A DNA stretch of 45,804 bases from an uncultured beta proteobacterium (GTDB lineage Bacteria; Pseudomonadota; Gammaproteobacteria; Burkholderiales; Burkholderiaceae_C), in contig CAIYWD010000103.1 of assembly GCA_903929815.1 (NCBI GenBank), forward strand, positions 1-45,804, given 5' to 3'. Both the position numbers and the translations under genes were made by a program. This document shows positions 1-9,499 of this stretch, piece by piece. The notes below the pieces were generated by a model, which did no database searches, was not told the DNA's origin, and saw only the letters and a list, made by a program, of their open reading frames with translations. How positions within the stretch are numbered: position 1 is the stretch's first letter; every line of letters begins with the position of its first letter.

Positions 1-95
1 CCCCCCTTTTTCAAAGGGGGGACAAATACAGCGCTTTGCCCAAATAGGCTAACCGTTCTCATTCCCCCCTTTGAAAAAGGGGGGTTAGGGGGGAT
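1..95. repeat. C6/G6 inverted repeat pair
   Basis: Two copies of a C-run, T-run, AAA, G-run palindrome lie at about 1-22 and 64-86, followed by a TTAGGGGGGATTT tail. The arms can pair within each copy and between copies. The repeat forms the 3' end of the decayed methyltransferase reading frame, whose last codons are read from repeat sequence. I infer that the repeat marks the deletion or insertion point that truncated that gene. Confidence 0.7.
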
Positions 96-727
96 TTGGA
101 TGTCGCACCCAAGCAAAGCCACATCACTTTGAAACGCACCCGTGAAAGTCATTTTGTCGGCCTTGTTGGCTTGCTGCACGCCTGCTGTTTTCAGGTTGTC
201 CAAAATCATCTGCGGGAAAGTTTGACGGGCAGGGTAGCTGGCAGGGTTCTGGTTCAGGGTGTCGATCAGTTCATCGTCTTCGTCCACGGCCATCATGCGG
301 TGCGGGCTTAACGATTCAACGGTGAATGGGCCGGCCACCCGAACGCAGTTTTTGTTTTGGTAGGGCTTGTCAAACAGGGACTCAAATTCGGCCTTGGCGA
401 CAATGGAAGCGTCAATTTCACGCTGCCTTGCCATGCGGGCTTGCCACCAATCTTTTAGGAGTGTTTTAGCCATTTGAGCCTTATCCTGATTGAATTGTTC
501 GCTATCATTTTTAATGTTTTCCGTGAGCTTCTGTGGGACTTCCCATTCCTGCCAATGGGTGTTTTGGGTGATGTTGAGTTGTTCGCGTAGAGACTCCAGA
601 GTGATTTGCCATTTTTGCCAGATGACATCGATGTCGGCGTTGTTGGCGATGGATTTCAGAGTGATATGGGCACGCGCTCAACCACAAAACCATGGCGGAT
701 ATTGCCAAATGTTGGCGTTGCCTGCGT
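49..727 (-). pseudogene. Decayed type III-like (Mod) adenine DNA methyltransferase fragment
   Basis: Read on the minus strand, this stretch gives a continuous protein-like sequence with the segments HITLKSIANNADIDVIW, KTLLKDWWQARMARQRE, FESLFDKPYQ and VAGPFTVESLSPHR, which I recognise from site-specific adenine methyltransferases of the type III Mod group. The preceding NIRHGFVVERVP segment is in another frame, so one base has been lost near position 672. The 5' part of the gene, including the catalytic DPPY and SAM-binding motifs, is missing beyond the palindrome at 726-804. The 3' end runs into the C/G repeat and stops at 49-51. No complete enzyme can be made. No partner restriction gene is visible. 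Confidence 0.75.
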
Positions 728-804
728 AGGTCGGGTTAGCGAAGCGTAACCCGACGTTGGTGATTCGGATTGTCGGGTTACGCCCTGCGGGCTAACCCGA
801 CCTA
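726..804. repeat. Palindromic REP-like repeat (GTAGGTCGGGTTAG arms)
   Basis: The arms GTAGGTCGGGTTAG (726-739) and CTAACCCGACCTAC (791-804) are perfect inverted complements. Inside them lie further paired segments (GCGAAGCGTAACCCGAC and GTCGGGTTACGCCCTGC). The 79-bp unit can fold into a long hairpin. It abuts the broken 5' end of the methyltransferase remnant and lies upstream of pntA. Confidence 0.8.
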
Positions 805-972
805 CACTTTTTACTAACCTATTGTTTTTATAGAACTAATACTTAATGTAGTGCCATTGCACCCCGCATCCAGTTCGAGGCTCACACTTGGCCAAAAAAT
901 GCGGTAAGCTCTCAAAGTTGTTCAAGCCAGTGGTTTGAACTTTACTAACCTTCATTTATAAGGAGTTGCTTC

Positions 973-2634
973 ATGCAAGTTGGAGCCGCCACGGCAGGTC
1001 TATCTGGTCAGTCCCCAGTTACCAATCCTCCCCATTTTGTTACAACAGCACAGCGCATTGGTGTGCCTCGTGAGGTTTTTCCGGGTGAAAAACGTGTTGC
1101 CACTGTTCCCGATGTGGTTGCAAAACTCATCAAACTCGGGTTTTCAGTGGTGGTACAAAGTGGCGCTGGTGATGCTGCCAGCATCAGCGACGATGCCTAC
1201 CGTAGCGCCGGTGCCAGCATCGTGTCTGATGCACAGCAAATCTGGGACGACTCTGATATTGTGTTCAAAGTTCGCGGCCCCTCTACTGAAGAGGTTGCAG
1301 AAATGCGTGAAGACACCACGCTGGTCAGTTTCATTTGGCCTGCGCAAAACCCTGAACTGCTCCAGCAGTTGGCAGCCAAGCGTGCCACTGTGCTGGCCAT
1401 GGACAGTGTGCCACGCATCTCGCGGGCGCAAAAACTCGATGCCTTGAGTTCCATGGCCAACATTGGCGGCTACCGTGCGGTGATTGAAGCTGCACATCAG
1501 TTTGGTCGCTTTTTTACCGGCCAAATCACGGCTGCAGGCAAAGTGCCACCAGCCAAAGTGTTTGTGATTGGTGCGGGTGTTGCAGGCCTGGCTGCCATTG
1601 GTACAGCAGTGGGTCTGGGTGCTATTGTGCGTGCCAATGACACCCGTCCTGAAGTCGCTGATCAAATTTTGTCCATGGGGGGTGAATTCGTTCCTGTTGA
1701 TTATGTGGAAGAAGGTACAGGAGTGGGCGGCTACGCCAAGGTCATGAGCGAAGGCTTTCAAACAGCCCAGCGTGCCACGTTTGCCAAGCAGGCCAAAGAG
1801 GTGGACATCATCATCACCACAGCACTCATTCCTGGCAAGCCCGCACCCCGTTTGATCACCGCCGAAATGGTTCAATCGATGAAGCCCGGCAGCGTGATTG
1901 TGGATATGGCTGCCGAACAAGGCGGCAATTGTGAACTGACCGAGCATGGCAAAGTGGTTGTCAAACACGGTGTCATCATCATTGGCTACAGCGATTTGCC
2001 CAGCCGCCTTCCCACCCAGTCCAGTAACTTGTATGCCACCAATTTATTCAGACTGACCGAAGAATTGTGCAAAACCAAAGACGGCATCATCAACGTCAAT
2101 ATGGATGATGAAGTCTTGCGTGGCACCACAGTGGTCAAGGAAGGCAACATCACCTGGCCACCACCTGCTCCAAAATTGTCGGCTGCACCTTCTGCTACCC
2201 CTAGCCCTAAACCTGCTGCGCCTGCGGCCAAAAAGGGCCACGGTCACGGTGCTGCCAGTGAGCCTATGGCTGGCAACAAACTGATCATCATGTTTGCTGT
2301 GGTCGCAGCCCTGTTTTGGTTCGTGGGTGCCAACGCGCCGGGTGCTTTTCTGGCGCACTTCACTGTGTTTGTGCTGGCATGCTTTGTGGGCTACATGGTG
2401 GTCTGGAATGTCACCCCCGCCTTGCATACGCCCTTGATGAGTGTGACCAATGCCATCAGCAGCATCATTGCCATTGGCGCTTTGATACAAATTGCCCCGC
2501 CTTTGAGTGGTGCAAGCCTCCCACCCAACGAGTGGATACGCTATCTGGCGGTGTTTGGCATTGTGCTCACCGCCATCAACATGTTTGGCGGGTTTGCCGT
2601 CACTCAGCGCATGCTGGCCATGTTCCGCAAATAA
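973..2634 (+). CDS. pntA: NAD(P) transhydrogenase subunit alpha PntA
   Basis: Proton-translocating transhydrogenase alpha subunit (553 aa), which with PntB transfers hydride between NADH and NADP+ at the cytoplasmic membrane. The alanine-dehydrogenase-like N-terminal domain begins [18 protein letters not shown] near residue 29. The NAD-binding glycine motif [13 protein letters not shown] lies near residue 197. An Ala/Pro-rich linker (about 400-425) leads to a hydrophobic C-terminus with three to four membrane segments, so this is the fused alpha form as in E. coli. It is about 40 residues longer than the E. coli protein, from an N-terminal extension and the linker. The start is supported by AAGGAG at 960-965. 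pntB follows after 16 bp, so the two are probably one transcript. The 168 bp before the gene contain a weak hairpin (919-939) and no confident promoter. Confidence 0.95.
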   Translation: MQVGAATAGLSGQSPVTNPPHFVTTAQRIGVPREVFPGEKRVATVPDVVAKLIKLGFSVVVQSGAGDAASISDDAYRSAGASIVSDAQQIWDDSDIVFKVRGPSTEEVAEMREDTTLVSFIWPAQNPELLQQLAAKRATVLAMDSVPRISRAQKLDALSSMANIGGYRAVIEAAHQFGRFFTGQITAAGKVPPAKVFVIGAGVAGLAAIGTAVGLGAIVRANDTRPEVADQILSMGGEFVPVDYVEEGTGVGGYAKVMSEGFQTAQRATFAKQAKEVDIIITTALIPGKPAPRLITAEMVQSMKPGSVIVDMAAEQGGNCELTEHGKVVVKHGVIIIGYSDLPSRLPTQSSNLYATNLFRLTEELCKTKDGIINVNMDDEVLRGTTVVKEGNITWPPPAPKLSAAPSATPSPKPAAPAAKKGHGHGAASEPMAGNKLIIMFAVVAALFWFVGANAPGAFLAHFTVFVLACFVGYMVVWNVTPALHTPLMSVTNAISSIIAIGALIQIAPPLSGASLPPNEWIRYLAVFGIVLTAINMFGGFAVTQRMLAMFRK

Positions 2635-2650
2635 GCACTGGAGAACCTTT

Positions 2651-4063
2651 ATGACTGGTAACGTATCAACTGTCTCCTACATTGGAGCCATTATTCTTTT
2701 TATTTTGAGTCTGGGGGGCTTGTCCAACCCTGAATCTTCGCGCCGTGGCAACCTGTACGGCATGATTGGCATGACCATCGCGGTGTTGGCCACCATTTTT
2801 GGACCGCGTGTGAGCATGGCAGGCGTTCCGTGGATCATTGCAGCCATGCTGGTGGGCGCTTGCATTGGCATCTACGCCGCCCGTACTGTTCAAATGACGC
2901 AAATGCCAGAACTCGTGGCCTTGATGCACAGCCTGGTGGGTCTTGCTGCCGTTCTGGTCGGATTGGCCAGCTACATCGATCATTCGGTTGTTCTCTTCGG
3001 TGCTGAAAAGTCCATCCACGAAATTGAGATTTACATCGGTATTTTGATCGGTGCCGTGACCTTTTCGGGGTCGCTTATTGCGTTTGGCAAGCTCAACGGA
3101 AAAATTGGCGGCTCTCCCATGCTCTTGCCAGGTCGCCATTGGCTGAATTTGACCGGTTTGCTGGTGGTCATCTGGTTTGGATGTGCTTTTCTGAATGCAG
3201 AATCCATCGCAGATGGCATGATGCCCCTGTTTGTAATGACTGCCGTTGCACTTTTGTTTGGTATTCACATGGTCATGGCCATTGGTGGCGCAGACATGCC
3301 GGTGGTGGTGTCCATGCTCAACAGTTATTCGGGCTGGGCTGCCGCGGCCACAGGCTTTATGCTGTCCAACGACTTGTTGATTGTGACCGGTGCGCTGGTG
3401 GGTTCGAGTGGTGCCATTCTGTCGTACATCATGTGTAAAGCCATGAATCGCAGCTTTATCAGTGTGATTGCAGGTGGCTTTGGTACGGGGAGCGGTAAAC
3501 CCGCAGCCACGGGTGGCGCGCTGGTGCCGGCGGGCGAAGTCACTTCTATTTCCAGTGTTGACACTGCTGAACTGCTGCGTGAAGCCAAAAGCGTCATCAT
3601 CGTTCCAGGTTATGGCATGGCCGTAGCGCAAGCACAGCACACGGTATTTGAGATTACCAAGGTCTTGCGTGATCGGGGTGTCAATATTCGCTTTGGCATT
3701 CATCCGGTGGCAGGGCGTATGCCAGGTCACATGAACGTGCTGCTGGCCGAAGCCAAAGTGCCTTATGACATCGTGATGGAAATGGACGAGTTGAACGATG
3801 ATTTCCCAAAAACCGATGTCGCCATGGTGATTGGTGCGAACGACATTGTGAACCCCGCTGCCCAGGATGACCCCAACAGTCCGATTGCCGGTATGCCCGT
3901 GTTGGAAGTCTGGAAGGCCAAGACCTCCATCGTCATGAAGCGCAGCATGGCATCGGGTTATGCTGGTGTTGATAACCCCTTGTTTTACAAAGAAAACAAC
4001 AGAATGCTATTTGGCGATGCCAAGAAAATGCTCAATGAGGTTCTGACTGCATTGAAAGCGTAA
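2651..4063 (+). CDS. pntB: NAD(P) transhydrogenase subunit beta PntB
   Basis: Beta subunit (470 aa) of the membrane transhydrogenase: a membrane channel followed by the NADP-binding domain. The N-terminal half is a run of hydrophobic helices including [17 protein letters not shown]. The C-terminal domain has [34 protein letters not shown] and [15 protein letters not shown], all characteristic of domain III. The frame is open upstream into pntA, but the ATG at 2651 gives the usual length, and GGAG at 2640-2643 precedes it. The complex probably supplies NADPH for biosynthesis using the proton-motive force. It is co-transcribed with pntA. Confidence 0.95.
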   Translation: MTGNVSTVSYIGAIILFILSLGGLSNPESSRRGNLYGMIGMTIAVLATIFGPRVSMAGVPWIIAAMLVGACIGIYAARTVQMTQMPELVALMHSLVGLAAVLVGLASYIDHSVVLFGAEKSIHEIEIYIGILIGAVTFSGSLIAFGKLNGKIGGSPMLLPGRHWLNLTGLLVVIWFGCAFLNAESIADGMMPLFVMTAVALLFGIHMVMAIGGADMPVVVSMLNSYSGWAAAATGFMLSNDLLIVTGALVGSSGAILSYIMCKAMNRSFISVIAGGFGTGSGKPAATGGALVPAGEVTSISSVDTAELLREAKSVIIVPGYGMAVAQAQHTVFEITKVLRDRGVNIRFGIHPVAGRMPGHMNVLLAEAKVPYDIVMEMDELNDDFPKTDVAMVIGANDIVNPAAQDDPNSPIAGMPVLEVWKAKTSIVMKRSMASGYAGVDNPLFYKENNRMLFGDAKKMLNEVLTALKA

Positions 4064-4206
4064 GGGCGATGCACCCTGTGACTGCTGCAGGCCATCGCAA
4101 TGGGCGAAGTGGAAGAACGGTCGGGTAACCCAGCCACTTTTGATCACTGCCGTTCGAACTAACTTTCATGGCGTCCAGTCCACTCCAAATGATGAAAGTA
4201 CCCCTG

Positions 4207-4233
4207 GGATCGAGGGCATCTTGCCCTCGATCC
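4207..4233. terminator. Perfect 12-bp hairpin between pntB and the kinase gene
   Basis: GGATCGAGGGCA (4207-4218), a three-base loop and TGCCCTCGATCC (4222-4233) form a perfect stem. It ends 17 bp before the kinase ATG. There is no T-run after it, so a classical rho-independent terminator is not proven; it may instead limit read-through or affect initiation of the kinase gene. Its position argues against the longer kinase start at 4140. Confidence 0.5.
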
Positions 4234-4250
4234 TTAAGATTGGTTGTTGC

Positions 4251-7200
4251 ATGAACCATTACTTGAATCCTGTTAGCCCTTGGTCGTGGCGTTCGCTGCA
4301 GACCCGTATTACAGTACTGACACTCACCGCTTTTTTGTTCAGTATCTGGTCACTGTCATTTTTTGCCAGCCGCATTCTGCACAGTGATGTTGAAAAATTG
4401 CTCAGTGAGCAACAATTGGCCACAGCGTCATTACTTGCCAGTGACATCCATCGCTCACTCACTGAGCGACTGGCCACACTGGAAACCGTTGCCCAGCATA
4501 TTCCGGTTGGTTCGATGAGCAATCCTGCGGCCTTGCAGACATTTTTGAATGACCGCGTGTCCATGCACCCTATTTTTAATGGGGGTTTTTTTGTGACGGG
4601 GGCAACCGGCATCGCAGTGGCTTCGGTTCCTATCGCAGCTCAACGCATGGGTGTTAGTTATTTGGATCGCGACCACGTGGCCACAGCACTGAAAAAAGGT
4701 CGCAGTGCCATCAGCCAACCCGTGATAGGCAAGCAGCTACGGTCACCCGTGGTATCAATAGCTGTGCCCATCCGCCATGTACAAGGTCAGGTGATGGGAT
4801 GCCTGGTTGGTGTGATTGACCTTGGAAAAACCAACTTTTTAGATCAAATCATCTCGGCCGAGCACGGCAAGACCGGCAGCTACATGCTGATTGCCAATCA
4901 GTGGCGCACAGTGGTGTCGGCCACCAACAAGCAAGATACTCTTATGGTACTGCCCAAAATGGGAATCAATCCGGGGATTGACCGTTTTGTGCAAGGCTTT
5001 GAAGGCTCTGCCGTCGTACTTAATATGTATGGCGTTGAAGTACTGGCCTCAGCCAAACGTATTCCTGTAGCAAACTGGAGCATCGTGGCCTCTTTGCCTA
5101 GCGCTGAAGCTTTTGCGCCTGTTAAAAACCTCGTGCGAAATATTGCATTGGCCACACTCACAGCATCTTTGCTGGCAGGCATGCTCACCTGGTGGTTACT
5201 ACGCCGCAAGCTTCAACCTGTTCACCATGCTTTTCAGACACTTGTCAGCCACGCTGAATCCAAACAACCTTTGCAAGCCTTGCCGCAAACCAGCGAAGAT
5301 GAAGTAGGCCAGCTCATTCACATTTTTAACGACATGCTCATCACCCTTGAGCAGCACGAAGAGTTCTTGACAGTCAGCGAGAAAATCACACACGAACTGT
5401 CTGAGCGTTTGAATGAAGCGCAGCAAATTTCCCAACTGGGCAGTTGGACGCTTGACCTTCGCTCTGGTGAACTGCTTTGGAGCAATGAAATTTACCGCCT
5501 GTTCGAGCTTGATTTGCAGCCATTTAATCCCAGCTACGACAACTTTCTCAATGCCATTCATCCAGATGACAGAGCGGCAGTCAACCAGGCCTACACCACA
5601 TCTTTGCTCACCCAAACCCCGTATCAAATTGAGCACCGTCTGCACATGGCCGATGGACGTATCAAGTGGGTTCATCAGCGCTGCCGCTCTGAATTTGATG
5701 AAGGTGGCAAAGCTCTGCGTTCCATGGGTACGATGCAAGACATCACCGAGCGCAAACTGGCCGAGACTGCACTCTCTGATGCACGCACACTGCTGATGAC
5801 GGTGCTAGACACCATTCCCATGCGTGTTTTTTGGAAAGACAGGGAACTCAATTACCTGGGTTGCAACACCGAATTCGCTCGTGATGCCGGCTTCGAGCAT
5901 CCGTCTGACATCATTGGCAAAGACGATTTTCAGATGAAATGGAAGACGCAGGCCGATACTTATCGACAAGACGACCGCAGCGTGATGGAGTCCGGTATTG
6001 CAAAACTGTTTTACGACGAGTCTGCAACCACACCTGATGGACGCATCATCTGGCAGCGCATTTCCAAAATTCCTCTAAAAAACCAAACAGGTGCTATTTT
6101 TGGTGTGATGGGCATCTATGAAGATGTCACCCAACGCAAACAAGCCAAAGAACAGTTGCGAAAGTTATCGCGAATTGCCGAACAAAGCCCCGAGAGTCTG
6201 GTAGTCACTGACACCAAAGGCAACATCGAGTATGTTAACGAGGCATTTATCCAAAATACCGGCTACAGCCGCGAAGAAGCTGTGGGACAAAACCCGCGCA
6301 TACTCAATTCGGGGCAGACCCCTGCTGCTACCTTCAGTGGCATGTGGAAAGCCCTGACGGATGGCCACAACTGGAGTGGCCAGTTGACCAATCGCCGCAA
6401 AGACGGCAGCATTTACATCGAATGGGTCATCATCTCGCCTTTGCGCAATACAGAGGGCATCATCACCCACTACGTAGCGGTCAAACAGGACATTACCGAG
6501 AAAAAACGCATGGGGCAAGAGTTGGATCAGCATCGCCACCATCTTGAAAATCTTGTCGAATTGCGCACCGCAGAGCTGAACAGTGCACGCTTGCAGGCCG
6601 ATGCAGCCAGCCGTTCAAAATCCGAATTTTTGGCCAATATGAGTCATGAAATTCGCACACCCATGAACGGGATCATGGGCATGGTTGATCTGATTGAGCA
6701 AACCAGACTCACCTCCGAACAAAGGCGAATGTTGGCCACCATCAACAGTTCATCAGTTGCTTTACTCTCCATTCTCAATGACATTCTTGATTTTTCAAAA
6801 ATCGAGGCAGGCAAACTAGACATTGAACAAGTTCCCATCTGCTTGCGTGATGTGATTGAAAACGCTGCTTTGCTCATGCAAAACGTGGCCAGCCACAAAG
6901 AGGCAGAGATTTCCCTGTTCATTGACCCCACTTTGCCGGAGTGGATTATTTCTGACCCCACGCGGCTGCGTCAAATTTTGCACAACTTGCTGGGTAATGC
7001 CCTTAAATTTGTATCCGACAGGGTGGGTCATGCCATGCTTCATGTGCAACCGGTCACCCAGGTTGATGGTACAGCCTGCATGCGCTTGAGCGTGATTGAC
7101 AACGGCATCGGCATGAGTCCGGAAGTTTTGGACAAACTGTACCAACCCTTTACGCAGGCAGATTCGAGCACCATGCGCCGGTTTGGCGGCACCGGTCTGG

Positions 7201-8615
7201 GGTTGTCCATCACCCGCCGTCTGATTGATATGCTGCATGGCAGCATTACCGTGCAAAGCACTGTGGGCATGGGATCGGAATTTACCGTTGAGATTCCCTT
7301 GCAAATCGCAACACCGCCTGCGGACTACTTGCCGCCCGATTTGCCTGATCTGCACGGTGTGCATGTGCTGGCAGTCACGCCTTCCATGGCAGACATGACG
7401 ATGTTTCAGACGTACTTAGGTGCTGCGGGTGCGCAAGTCGTGGCAATGTCAAACATCAGCGCAGCGCACCAGTGCATGGCGCAGTCACCGCGTGATACCG
7501 TTTTGTTGCTGGGTGTGACCCAAGCCTCATCAGATGATTCTGATTTGCAAAAGAAATGGACGAGTGAATACAGACCGCATAGAGTGCGTGTAGTGCGTCT
7601 GGTGCATAGAGGGCGATTCAGCACAGATGCTGGTGTGATTGAAGTGCTTGCACGTCCACTGCTTTACCACGACTTGCTAAGGGGTGTCGCTGTGGCCAGT
7701 GGACGTTTAAGCACCCTGATTCAAACCGCCCACGACCGCCCTGTATTGACCCAACGTATCGCCCCTGGCGTGGAGGAAGCTGTACAAAACGGCACACTGA
7801 TTTTGATGGCTGAGGACAATGAGACCAACCGCGATGTGATGCAAGCACAACTGCACCTGTTGGGCTATGCGTGTGAGGTGGCCTTTGATGGCGACATGGC
7901 ACTGACCATGTGGCGAACAGGCCGTTATGCGCTGCTTTTGACGGACTGTCACATGCCCAAAATGGATGGTTTTGAGTTGACAACCGCGATCAGGCAAAAT
8001 GAACCCCCAGGCACTCATCTGCCCATCATTGCCGTTACTGCCAATGCCATGCACGGAGAAGCTGCGCGGTGCAAAGCGCATGGCATGGACGATTACTTAA
8101 GCAAACCTTTGCGCACCCTCGAATTGCGCGGCATGTTGGCACGTTGGCTTCCCCTTCCTGTCATAGAGGGTGAAAATACTACAACATTGATAGCTACTAA
8201 CGTAGAGCCAGCGCGGGTTACAGGCCATTTTGATATATGGAATAGCCAGACCTTGGGTGAGTTGGTGGGTCACAATCTCACCACACACAAGCGCTTGTTG
8301 AAGCGGTTTTTGGACAACGCCCCTCAGCAATGCGATGCCATTGTCAGTGCCGCTGAAGAAGGTGATTTCGCTACACTGAACCTTCAAGCTCATACACTGA
8401 AATCGGCTGCTCGCAGCGTTGGTGCATTGGCGTTGGGTGAACTGTGCCAATCCATTGAATCTGCCAGCCGACCACAAGACAGAAAAATTTGCGCATCCAT
8501 GGCGCAAGACCTGCCATCTGCCTTGGACACAGTGAATGGCTACATCAAAGACCACCTTGCTGTCTTGAACTCAACAGACTCAACAGATTCAACAGACTCA
8601 GGAGTCAGTGCATGA
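4251..8615 (+). CDS. Hybrid sensor histidine kinase (CACHE-HAMP-PAS3-HisKA-HATPase-REC-REC-Hpt)
   Basis: A 1454-aa membrane phosphorelay kinase of BarA/TorS-like architecture. Membrane helices near residues 20-40 and 300-320 bracket a periplasmic, probably CACHE-type, sensor. A HAMP-like linker and three PAS domains follow (about 392-503, 514-633 and 637-753; SPESLVVTDTKGNIEYVNEA is in the third). HisKA has FLANMSHEIRTPMNGI with His799. The ATPase has DNGIGM and GGTGLGLSI. A first receiver-like segment (about 1032-1147) shows no clear phospho-Asp and looks degenerate. The second receiver has AEDNETNR, Asp1232 in LLLTDCHMPKMDGF and a SKPL lysine. A C-terminal Hpt has His1381 in QAHTLKSAARSVG. 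The ATG at 4251 is preferred because the hairpin at 4207-4233 lies between it and the longer start. The stop overlaps the next gene by 4 bp. The signal is unknown. Confidence 0.93.
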   Translation: MNHYLNPVSPWSWRSLQTRITVLTLTAFLFSIWSLSFFASRILHSDVEKLLSEQQLATASLLASDIHRSLTERLATLETVAQHIPVGSMSNPAALQTFLNDRVSMHPIFNGGFFVTGATGIAVASVPIAAQRMGVSYLDRDHVATALKKGRSAISQPVIGKQLRSPVVSIAVPIRHVQGQVMGCLVGVIDLGKTNFLDQIISAEHGKTGSYMLIANQWRTVVSATNKQDTLMVLPKMGINPGIDRFVQGFEGSAVVLNMYGVEVLASAKRIPVANWSIVASLPSAEAFAPVKNLVRNIALATLTASLLAGMLTWWLLRRKLQPVHHAFQTLVSHAESKQPLQALPQTSEDEVGQLIHIFNDMLITLEQHEEFLTVSEKITHELSERLNEAQQISQLGSWTLDLRSGELLWSNEIYRLFELDLQPFNPSYDNFLNAIHPDDRAAVNQAYTTSLLTQTPYQIEHRLHMADGRIKWVHQRCRSEFDEGGKALRSMGTMQDITERKLAETALSDARTLLMTVLDTIPMRVFWKDRELNYLGCNTEFARDAGFEHPSDIIGKDDFQMKWKTQADTYRQDDRSVMESGIAKLFYDESATTPDGRIIWQRISKIPLKNQTGAIFGVMGIYEDVTQRKQAKEQLRKLSRIAEQSPESLVVTDTKGNIEYVNEAFIQNTGYSREEAVGQNPRILNSGQTPAATFSGMWKALTDGHNWSGQLTNRRKDGSIYIEWVIISPLRNTEGIITHYVAVKQDITEKKRMGQELDQHRHHLENLVELRTAELNSARLQADAASRSKSEFLANMSHEIRTPMNGIMGMVDLIEQTRLTSEQRRMLATINSSSVALLSILNDILDFSKIEAGKLDIEQVPICLRDVIENAALLMQNVASHKEAEISLFIDPTLPEWIISDPTRLRQILHNLLGNALKFVSDRVGHAMLHVQPVTQVDGTACMRLSVIDNGIGMSPEVLDKLYQPFTQADSSTMRRFGGTGLGLSITRRLIDMLHGSITVQSTVGMGSEFTVEIPLQIATPPADYLPPDLPDLHGVHVLAVTPSMADMTMFQTYLGAAGAQVVAMSNISAAHQCMAQSPRDTVLLLGVTQASSDDSDLQKKWTSEYRPHRVRVVRLVHRGRFSTDAGVIEVLARPLLYHDLLRGVAVASGRLSTLIQTAHDRPVLTQRIAPGVEEAVQNGTLILMAEDNETNRDVMQAQLHLLGYACEVAFDGDMALTMWRTGRYALLLTDCHMPKMDGFELTTAIRQNEPPGTHLPIIAVTANAMHGEAARCKAHGMDDYLSKPLRTLELRGMLARWLPLPVIEGENTTTLIATNVEPARVTGHFDIWNSQTLGELVGHNLTTHKRLLKRFLDNAPQQCDAIVSAAEEGDFATLNLQAHTLKSAARSVGALALGELCQSIESASRPQDRKICASMAQDLPSALDTVNGYIKDHLAVLNSTDSTDSTDSGVSA
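8186..8233. repeat. TAGCTAC-type dispersed repeat inside the kinase ORF
   Basis: TTGATAGCTACTAACGTAGA followed by GCCAGCGCGGGTTACAGGCC is a member of the short dispersed family also seen at 14311, 19224, 26279, 37143 and 43232. Here it lies in frame between the second receiver and the Hpt domain and is translated as linker residues. Confidence 0.65.
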
Positions 8616-9442
8616 ATATCGACGTACTTTTTGACCATTTCAACACGCTGCCACCTGCCTCACACGTGGTGCAAGAAGTTCTGGCTCACTTTCAACAAGA
8701 TGGACGGCAAGCCAATGAGCTTATAGAGTTGATTGAAAGCGACCCCGTGCTCTATGCGCGGTTATTGCAAGTGGCCAATTCAGCCCGCTTTCAAATGCCC
8801 CAACGCATCCAAACTGCAAAACAAGCTGTGCAATTGCTGGGATTGGTCAATGTGCGCACTTTGGTCATCAGCATCGGGTTAATCCACTGCTTCAAGCAAC
8901 TTCCAGCCACGCTGCTGCAACCCATGTGGCAACACAATCTTTACACTGCTACTGCAGCGCGCCAGCTTGCATTACGGGTTGATGTAGATGCCGGTTTGGC
9001 CTATGCTTTGGGACTACTGCATGGCATTGGTCAATTGGTCATGCGCATCGTTCAACCAGAGGCCATGCTTGATCTGGACGAACAAGTCAGTCCGCAAGCC
9101 CCCCAAAGGCTGATTCTGGAGCAGCAGACCTTTGGCTACGCCTATACCGATGTCAGTGCCGAGCTGACGAGACGCTGGCAATTCCCAAAGCTTTTTGAGC
9201 AAGTTCTAGCAGGTGCGTCCGATCCCTTGGCCCATCCGATGGATGCCGATGTAGCCACCCTGGCAGCCCTGATTCACCTGTCTGCATGGCTGGCTTGGGC
9301 TAACGACTTGTCACCCCAGACCACAAACGACAGTTGGCCTGTTGATGTTGCAAAAAAATTGGGTTTGCCTAACAGTGCTGCTGAATTGGCCCTACCACCC
9401 CTGCAAAGCTTGTGCCCAGCGTTGCAAGACTTGATCCATTGA
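8612..9442 (+). CDS. HDOD domain protein
   Basis: A 276-aa soluble protein with an HDOD (HD-related output) domain: LPPASHVVQEVLAHFQQDGR, then LIELIESDPVLYARLLQVAN and VQLLGLVNVRTLVISIG. These are the typical helices of the family. HDOD proteins generally lack phosphohydrolase residues and act as signalling or scaffold modules. The ATGA overlap with the hybrid kinase (8612-8615) indicates translational coupling, so it is the best candidate for an output or partner of that kinase. The frame is open further upstream within the kinase gene, but the overlap start gives a standard domain boundary. The molecular function is not predictable from sequence. Confidence 0.85.
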   Translation: MNIDVLFDHFNTLPPASHVVQEVLAHFQQDGRQANELIELIESDPVLYARLLQVANSARFQMPQRIQTAKQAVQLLGLVNVRTLVISIGLIHCFKQLPATLLQPMWQHNLYTATAARQLALRVDVDAGLAYALGLLHGIGQLVMRIVQPEAMLDLDEQVSPQAPQRLILEQQTFGYAYTDVSAELTRRWQFPKLFEQVLAGASDPLAHPMDADVATLAALIHLSAWLAWANDLSPQTTNDSWPVDVAKKLGLPNSAAELALPPLQSLCPALQDLIH

Positions 9443-9499
9443 TGTGCGCGCAGGATACTTCCAAAGTCATTCGGACTTACCCTTTCACTATTTTAATTT

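Noticed and set aside
1144-1968. Open frame opposite pntA (274 codons)
   Set aside because: Antisense shadow rich in His and Cys with no recognisable motif.
2666-3730. Long open frame opposite pntB (354 codons)
   Set aside because: Antisense shadow of a well-conserved gene; His/Asn-rich composition with no domain.
4140-4250. Longer start for the hybrid kinase
   Set aside because: The extension spans a perfect hairpin and has no hydrophobic or conserved sequence; ATG 4251 leads directly to the membrane anchor.
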